The notes under the pieces: model-generated
Database searches by the model: none
Seen by the model: only the letters and a program-made list of their open reading frames with translations
What the model was told of the DNA's origin: nothing
Source of the DNA: Allodiplogaster sudhausi
Taxonomy: Eukaryota; Nematoda; Chromadorea; Rhabditida; Diplogasteridae
Direction: 5' to 3'
Length of the DNA: 64,000 nucleotides
NCBI GenBank assembly: GCA_945643635.1
Contig: CALZFC010000026.1
Coordinates: 434,001 to 498,000 of the forward strand
Part shown: positions 57,651 through 64,000 of the stretch, in pieces
How positions within the stretch are numbered: the first letter of the stretch is position 1
Layout of the letters: every line of letters begins with the position of its first letter
Made by a program: the position numbers and the translations under genes

Positions 57651-58870
57651 CTTTACTGAAAGAAAACACAAGTTCCATTTTTCCCGAAAATTATGTGAGC
57701 AATATTAGTAGCCAATCGCAGTAAGAAACCAGCGGGCGGAGATCCGAGAAGCGTTGGCGATAAGCAGAAGCGATGAGGAAATAACCGGAGAAGAACCAGA
57801 GAAGGACAATGATTGTGGACTCCATTGGGCCGTCTTTTATAGGGCCGGAGGATCGAATAATTTGCGTAATTTGGGATGCAAAAGAAGGAAAATACAGGTA
57901 TTGTATGCAGATATTATAATTCCTACATTCTCTTGCATGCCAAGTCACGTTTTCTACCGCTGTCCACATAATATTAAATTACGATGAGGAAAAGTGCGTA
58001 AGAAAAATGCATTGGGAAACGAAATAACAACCAATAAACAATGAAAGTGCAATCTTCTTAAAACATAAAACCTCGTTTTACCTTGCACTTTTTTTATGTG
58101 CTCTTTTGATTTTTGTAATTTCATAATGTTTCTGTAAATCATGCGTAATGTAAAAATGAGGTTAGTTCGATCACTTTCCCTCAAATCGTTTTTTTTAATC
58201 TCTTTTGCTTCGTTTTTCATTTACTTGAGTATTTCATTTCTCGATTACCTGCCGCTGAAGTCTTTACATTTTTAAATTTCACTCTCCCTGTTTTTTTTTG
58301 CAATTTCATCTTTCTATTGGCTTCTTGTTCATGAGAAATGTGTCAACTGCAGCATCCACTCGTTCTTAAGCTGTTCGTGCGGTAAAACAATCTCGAGCAA
58401 TGCCTCGATAAAAAACTATTACAATATGAAATTCCCTTGAAGGGCTCTTTGAATTTCGGTCAAAGGGGTCGACGAGCAGAAAAAAAATCATTTCAACGAG
58501 TATATCAACGTAAACTATGTTTTGCTTAATTTTAAATATGTAATGATTTTTCAGCTCTGATATTGTAAAATAAATTTTTCGAATGTTTTCTTCTCTTGAA
58601 CTTGTCAAAAGTGAGGCGATAATCTTTAATTTATTTTTAGTCTCTAACTTGAAAGATTTTTCGACTTTTTCGACCCCTTCTCGCCTTTTTCTTGCAGCAC
58701 CCTTTTTTTATTGTACATTTCCCATTTCAGTAATCATTTGATTGATTTCTCTCCGAATACCGGTCTTTATTTGATGATGATGGCGACAACCACCTTCTTA
58801 ACGTTTTATTCAGAGGTCAGTTTTGAGAATAGGGAAATTCCTATTCTCAAGAGTTGTGGCGCCTATTGTG
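57651..58870. other. No recognisable gene
   Basis: AT-rich sequence between the secreted-protein gene and the second array. No supported gene; several T-runs. Confidence 0.4.
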
Positions 58871-59010
58871 ATCCGCCGATCTCCTTATATGCGTTCTCGC
58901 GGAACATTTCTGCTTGCACAGGATGTGCATAAAAAGTTTCAGGAATTTCTTGATATTGTTGACAATGTCTGTCCGCACCAGCTTCCATCACGTCATTTTG
59001 AGGATTGACT
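58871..59010 (-). promoter_or_regulatory. Orphan copy of the CTLD promoter module
   Basis: This carries the TATAAG box and the upstream conserved blocks (TGTGCATAAAAAGTTTCAGG on plus, ATTGTTGACAATGTC, ATCACGTCATTTTGAGGATTG) that precede copies 15-19, but homology stops at 58871 before the transcription start and no CTLD exon follows. Confidence 0.6.
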
Positions 59011-59390
59011 TGGGAGTTTTCGAGTGTCCTTTTTTCTAATGCACTCGGCAAATATGTTTTTAACACTTTTCATTGTCTATATTTCATGTAGTTACAATGT
59101 TTGCGATGTTTTGAAGCTAGCTGTTTTTTTTTTCGTTTTTGAGATCATGTGATCACGAGTGAGACAAGAGTGTAGTACCATTCATACTTTTATTGTTAAA
59201 TAACATGATGTTCTGAAAAATATTATATCCGGGGACAGAACTTCAGTGCGAAAAACGAATTTCATTGTGATTTCAACTATTTGGACCTCAGCCTTGGGTA
59301 AGGAAACTGGAAGGAGCATGGAAACTTCCAGAATAAACATGTAAAAATAAACGGTTACCATTAGCGCTTTTAAGTATTTTCAAAAATTTA

Positions 59391-59462
59391 TTCCGATGCG
59401 GGGAATCGAACCCCGGCCTTGCATGTGAGAGACGCAAATCATAACCACTAGAGTACATCGGA
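59391..59462 (-). tRNA. tRNA-Glu(CTC)-like gene, unit 1
   Basis: 72 nt. Acceptor TCCGATG pairs with CATCGGA, followed by an A discriminator. The T arm is CGGGG-TTCGATT-CCCCG and the internal B box GGTTCGATTCC is perfect. The anticodon stem TGCGT/ATGCA carries loop CTCTCAC, giving anticodon CTC. The D region TACTCTAGTGGTTATGAT resembles metazoan tRNA-Glu but has a C-T mismatch at the first D-stem pair. A TTTTT terminator follows within 10 nt. The mismatch leaves open a pseudogene or a tRNA-derived element. Confidence 0.75.
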
Positions 59463-59884
59463 GTAAGAGTATCTAATGGGTTGCGACAGAAGAGACAGGA
59501 GATATTCCTATTCATCACTGAGTTCCTTCAAGTTAACTTTCTACAAGATGGTCAGGTACAAAATTCTAGTATGTCATAAGGAGCTATAACTCTAATATTA
59601 TATGGATCTGTCAGAATAAGATCAGGCAGCAGCAGTTTCTAAGCTATTTCAACATGTTTTCCAGATGAATGTAAATACGTGCATACGCAGAAATGCAATT
59701 CTTTTCATTCCTTTAGATTCATCTTGGCACCGACGATTTTTTTTCTAACAATGCGTGCTTTCTAACATATGTACACGTGCCTTTATTAGAATTCCATCAT
59801 ATATGATAACACAGAGAATAACTTTGAGTGATTCGACAAACTTATGCAGTGTTCCTGTTTGAGAAGGAAATCAACTGCATTACT

Positions 59885-60533
59885 CTACTTCTGGTACCTC
59901 TGGCAGAGGGCGGGGAACTGCTCGAAGCACGAGACGGCGCGCCACTTTCCGGTCTTTGTGATAACAGCACATTTCTTATCCTCCGCGGGGCCCTGGCCTG
60001 AAATTGGGTATCTCATGAGAATACTGCAGACTAGGACATTGGAAGGACTCTGCGAACCGTTCTCATAGTTGTCAGCTGCGCTTTTGTCATCCGCGTCCAC
60101 CCAGGCTTCCTTGCCGCCGGTGACTTCCGCTGAAGTACAATTGGAATTATATCCCCTGTTTCTTGAATTTCCACTCAAACCGAAGAAGCATTTTGTTCAC
60201 CTGCGACGAAGTTTCCCGCTTTACCGCAGGGTGCGGCATATCTTCCCTGCATGAAGCACATGACACGGGCCTGGTTGTCATTCATCGGGAAGTCAACGAG
60301 CTGCAGGCAATTCTCATCATTTGAAATTTATTAAATACATGCTAATATTTAGGCTTGAAAAAAATTCATACCTTGTAGCATTTCCCATCACAGCATTGCG
60401 CAGAGGCAACTGAAACAATTTTTCAGCTAATTATAGATGTAGCTAACATAAGTCACATTTCCATAGGTTGTAAGGCATTAGAAAGCCAACCTGATAGCAG
60501 AGCTGACGAGAAGAGGACGAAGTATCCGAACAT
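59885..60533 (-). CDS. C-type-lectin-like secreted protein, second subfamily, copy 17
   Basis: Exons 60491-60533, 60372-60409, 60201-60300, 60058-60129 and 59885-59997 join to 366 nt, 121 residues. Signal peptide MFGYFVLFSSALLSVASA, then QCCDGKCYKLVDFPMNDNQA, RVMCFMQGRYAAPCGKAG, KEAWVDADDKSAADNYENG, QGPAEDKKCAVITKTGKWRA and SCFEQFPALCQRYQK. The last intron is exactly 60 nt, a multiple of three and open in frame, so its retention would add 20 residues without a stop. No EPN/QPD or WND calcium motif is present. TATAAG lies 43-48 nt upstream of the ATG. Confidence 0.85.
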
Positions 60534-60690
60534 TGTTCTACGATGTAGGACTGAGGAAACATATCCGCCGATCTCCTTATATGCGTTCTCGCGGAACATT
60601 TCTGCTTGCACAGGCTGTGCATAAAAAGTTTCAGGAATTTCTTGATATTGTTGACAATGTCTGTCCGCACCAGCTTCCATCACGTCATTT
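60534..60690 (-). promoter_or_regulatory. Conserved promoter module of the second CTLD subfamily
   Basis: The module contains TATAAG (60576-60581) and upstream blocks TGTGCAAGC, ATTGTTGACAATGTC (about 60645-60662) and TGACGTGATGG (about 60670-60680). The blocks also occur upstream of copy 15 (43903-44057) and inverted upstream of copy 16 (45036-45189), although the surrounding sequence there has diverged, so they stand out as constrained. Confidence 0.55.
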
Positions 60691-61079
60691 TGAGGATTGA
60701 CTTGGGAGTTTTCGAGTGTCCTTTTTTCTAATGCACTCGGCAAATATGTTTTTAACACTTTTCATTGTCTATATTTCATGTAGTTACAATGTTTGCGATG
60801 TTATGAAGCTAGCTGTTTTTTTCGTTTTTGAGATCATGTGATCACGAGTGAGGCAAGAGTGTAGTACCATTCATACTTTTATTGTTAAATAACATGATGT
60901 TCTGAAAAATATTATATCCGGGGACAGAACTTCAGTGCGAAAAACGAATTTCATAGTGATTTCAACTATTTGGACCTCAGCCTTGGGTAAGGAAACTGGA
61001 AGGAGCATGGAAACTTCCAGAATAAACATGTAAAAATAAACGGTTACCATTAGCGCTTTTAAGTATTTTCAAAAATTTA

Positions 61080-61151
61080 TTCCGATGCGGGGAATCGAAC
61101 CCCGGCCTTGCATGTGAGAGACGCAAATCATAACCACTAGAGTACATCGGA
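61080..61151 (-). tRNA. tRNA-Glu(CTC)-like gene, unit 2
   Basis: Identical in sequence and position within the unit to the unit-1 gene (offset 1689), including terminator and D-stem mismatch. Confidence 0.75.
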
Positions 61152-61573
61152 GTAAGAGTATCTAATGGGTTGCGACAGAAGAGACAGGAGATATTCCTAT
61201 TCATCACTGAGTTCCTTCAAGTTAACTTTCTACAAGATGGTCAGGTACAAAATTCTAGTATGTCATAAGGAGCTATAACTCTAATATTATATGGATCTGT
61301 CAGAATAAGATCAGGCAGCAGCAGTTTCTAAGCTATTTCAACATGTTTTCCAGATGAATGTAAATACGTGCATACGCAGAAATGCAATTCTTTTCATTCC
61401 TTTAGATTCATCTTGGCACCGACGATTTTTTTTCTAACAATGCGTGCTTTCTAACATATGTACACGTGCCTTTATTAGAATTCCATCATATATGATAACA
61501 CAGAGAATAACTTTGAGTGATTCGACAAACTTATGCAGTGTTCCTGTTTGAGAAGGAAATCAACTGCATTACT

Positions 61574-62222
61574 CTACTTCTGGTTCCTCTGGCAGAGGGC
61601 GGGGAACTGCTCGAAGCACGAGACGGCGCGCCACTTTCCGGTCTTTGTGATAACAGCACATTTCTTATCCTCCGCGGGGCCCTGGCCTGAAATTGGGTAT
61701 CTCATGAGAATACTGCAGACTAGGACATTGGAAGGACTCTGCGAACCGTTCTCATAGTTGTCAGCTGCGCTTTTGTCATCCGCGTCCACCCAGGCCTCCT
61801 TGCCGCCGGTGACTTCCGCTGAAGTACAATTGGAATTATATCCCCTGTTTCTTGAATTTCCACTCAAACCGAAGAAGCATTTTGTTCACCTGCGACGAAG
61901 TTTCCCGCTTTACCGCAGGGTGCGGCATATCTTCCCTGCATGAAGCACATGACGCGGGCCTGGTTGTCATTCATCGGGAAGTCAACGAGCTGCAGGCAAT
62001 TCTCATCATTTGAAATTTATTAAATACATGCTAATATTTAGGCTTGAAAAAAATTCATACCTTGTAGCATTTCCCATCACAGCATTGCGCAGAGGCAACT
62101 GAAACAATTTTTCAGCTAATTATAGATGTAGCTAACATAAGTCACATTTCCATAGGTTGTAAGGCATTAGAAAGCCAACCTGATAGCAGAGCTGACAAGA
62201 AGAGGACGAAGTATCCGAACAT
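61574..62222 (-). CDS. C-type-lectin-like secreted protein, second subfamily, copy 18
   Basis: Exons 62180-62222, 62061-62098, 61890-61989, 61747-61818 and 61574-61686, 121 residues, intact. It differs from copy 17 by FLSALLS in place of FSSALLS in the signal peptide and by QRNQK instead of QRYQK at the C-terminus. Confidence 0.85.
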
Positions 62223-62768
62223 TGTTCTACGATGTAGGACTGAGGAAACATATCCGCCGATCTCCTTATATGCGTTCTCGCGGAACATTTCTGCTTGCAC
62301 AGGCTGTGCATAAAAAGTTTCAGTAATTTCTTGATATTGTTGACAATGTCTGTCCGCACCAGCATCCATCACGTCATTTTGAGGATTGACTTGGGAGTTT
62401 TCGAGTGTCCTTTTTTCTAATGCACTCGGCAAATATGTTTTTAACACTTTTCATTGTCTATATTTCATGTAGTTACAATGTTTGCGATGTTATGAAGCTA
62501 GCTGTTTTTTTCGTTTTTGAGATCATGTGATCACGAGTGAGGCAAGAGTGTAGTACCATTCATACTTTTATTGTTAAATAACATGATGTTCTGAAAAATA
62601 TTATATCCGGGGACAGAACTTCAGTGCGAAAAACGAATTTCATAGTGATTTCAACTATTTGGACCTCAGCCTTGGGTAAGGAAACTGGAAGGAGCATGGA
62701 AACTTCCAGAATAAACATGTAAAAATAAACGGTTACCATTAGCGCTTTTAAGTATTTTCAAAAATTTA

Positions 62769-62840
62769 TTCCGATGCGGGGAATCGAACCCCGGCCTTGC
62801 ATGTGAGAGACGCAAATCATAACCACTAGAGTACATCGGA
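62769..62840 (-). tRNA. tRNA-Glu(CTC)-like gene, unit 3
   Basis: Identical to the unit-1 and unit-2 genes, again 1689 bp further on. Confidence 0.75.
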
Positions 62841-63262
62841 GTAAGAGTATCTAATGGGTTGCGACAGAAGAGACAGGAGATATTCCTATTCATCACTGAG
62901 TTCCTTCAAGTTAACTTTCTACAAGATGGTCAGGTACAAAATTCTAGTATGTCATAAGGAGCTATAACTCTAATATTATATGGATCTGTCAGAATAAGAT
63001 CAGGCAGCAGCAGTTTCTAAGCTATTTCAACATGTTTTCCAGATGAATGTAAATACGTGCATACGCAGAAATGCAATTCTTTTCATTCCTTTAGATTCAT
63101 CTTGGCACCGACGATTTTTTTTCTAACAATGCGTGCTTTCTAACATATGTACACGTGCCTTTATTAGAATTCCATCATATATGATAACACAGAGAATAAC
63201 TTTGAGTGATTCGACAAACTTATGCAGTGTTCCTGTTTGAGAAGGAAATCAACTGCATTACT

Positions 63263-63911
63263 CTACTTCTGGTTCCTCTGGCAGAGGGCGGGGAACTGCT
63301 CGAAGCACGAGACGGCGCGCCACTTTCCGGTCTTTGTGATAACAGCACATTTCTTATCCTCCGCGGGGCCCTGGCCTGAAATTGGGTATCTCATGAGAAT
63401 ACTGCAGACTAGGACATTGGAAGGACTCTGCGAACCGTTCTCATAGTTGTCAGCTGCGCTTTTGTCATCCGCGTCCACCCAGGCTTCCTTGCCGCCGGTG
63501 ACTTCCGCTGAAGTACAATTGGAATTATATCCCCTGTTTCTTGAATTTCCACTCAAACCGAAGAAGCATTTTGTTCACCTGCGACGAAGTTTCCCGCTTT
63601 ACCGCAGGGTGCGGCATATCTTCCCTGCATGAAGCACATGACGCGGGCCTGGTTGTCATTCATCGGGAAGTCAACGAGCTGCAGGCAATTCTCATCATTT
63701 GAAATTTATTAAATACATGCTAATATTTAGGCTTGAAAAAAATTCATACCTTGTAGCATTTCCCATCACAGCATTGCGCAGAGGCAACTGAAACAATTTT
63801 TCAGCTAATTATAGATGTAGCTAACATAAGTCACATTTCCATAGGTTGTAAGGCATTAGAAAGCCAACCTGATAGCAGAGCTGACAAGAAGAGGACGAAG
63901 TATCCGAACAT
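63263..63911 (-). CDS. C-type-lectin-like secreted protein, second subfamily, copy 19
   Basis: Exons 63869-63911, 63750-63787, 63579-63678, 63436-63507 and 63263-63375, 121 residues, intact. It carries the same FLSALLS and QRNQK variants as copy 18, so units 2 and 3 are closer to each other than to unit 1. Confidence 0.85.
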
Positions 63912-64000
63912 TGTTCTACGATGTAGGACTGAGGAAACATATCCGCCGATCTCCTTATATGCGTTCTCGCGGAACATTTCTGCTTGCACAGGCTGTGCAT
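63912..64000 (-). promoter_or_regulatory. Promoter of CTLD copy 19 (cut by window end)
   Basis: The TATAAG box and the beginning of the upstream module are present. The next blocks lie beyond the window. Confidence 0.5.

Larger units (their letters stand above)
58871..64000. repeat. 1689-bp tandem array: CTLD gene plus tRNA-Glu per unit
   Basis: Unit starts at the landmark ATCCGCCGATCTCC are 58871, 60563, 62252 and 63941, so three full units (1692, 1689, 1689 bp) and the first 60 bases of a fourth. Units are almost identical: a few substitutions and two T-run length differences near 59127. The left edge cuts inside the promoter module, leaving a promoter without a gene at 58871-59010. The array continues beyond the window. 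Confidence 0.95.

Noticed and set aside
1..64000. CRISPR array among the tandem repeats
   Set aside because: Repeat units are kilobases long or are contiguous 18-bp monomers without unique spacers, and the genome is eukaryotic.

Overview
The window looks like nuclear DNA of a nematode. It is eukaryotic: genes are split by short introns, often 58-100 nt, ending in TTTCAG or TTGCAG, with TATA boxes and AATAAA signals. It carries exons of Srh-like serpentine chemoreceptors (a nematode-specific 7TM family), an EGF-CUB tail of the nematode astacin type and a CR1-like LINE. Species is not determined.

The window is dominated by one fast-duplicating family of small secreted C-type-lectin-like (CTLD) genes, 19 copies in all. 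Positions 1-19110 are a head-to-tail array of about 2.07-kb units, each with one minus-strand gene (10 copies, the first cut by the window edge). Positions 19.9-39.8 kb hold a large inverted duplication centred near 26.34 kb, in which four diverged CTLD copies (one apparently intact, three broken) alternate with three copies of an unrecognised lysine/glutamate-rich gene. Positions 43.2-45.9 kb hold an inverted pair of a second CTLD subfamily (one intact, one dead). Positions 58.87-64.0 kb are a second tandem array of 1689-bp units, each with one CTLD gene and one tRNA-Glu-like gene.

The right arm of the inverted duplication is split by a full-length CR1-like LINE (32031-36527) with both ORFs open. 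ORF2 has no nearby ATG, lies in the -1 frame relative to ORF1, and overlaps ORF1's end at a canonical slippery heptamer GGGAAAC. The LINE's 5' UTR is made of 23 monomers of 18 bp with a 72-bp higher-order period. The left arm preserves the empty insertion site.

The rest of the right half (40-58 kb) holds an EGF-CUB pseudogene, an Srh-like gene and two Srh-like fragments, one new secreted-protein gene, and several non-autonomous transposons: a GC-rich hAT-type element with a perfect 8-bp target duplication, a TTAA-flanked element, and two foldback elements sharing ends. No CRISPR array, operon or prokaryotic feature is present. All exon boundaries were inferred by eye from reading frame, GT/GC-AG sites and comparison between copies.
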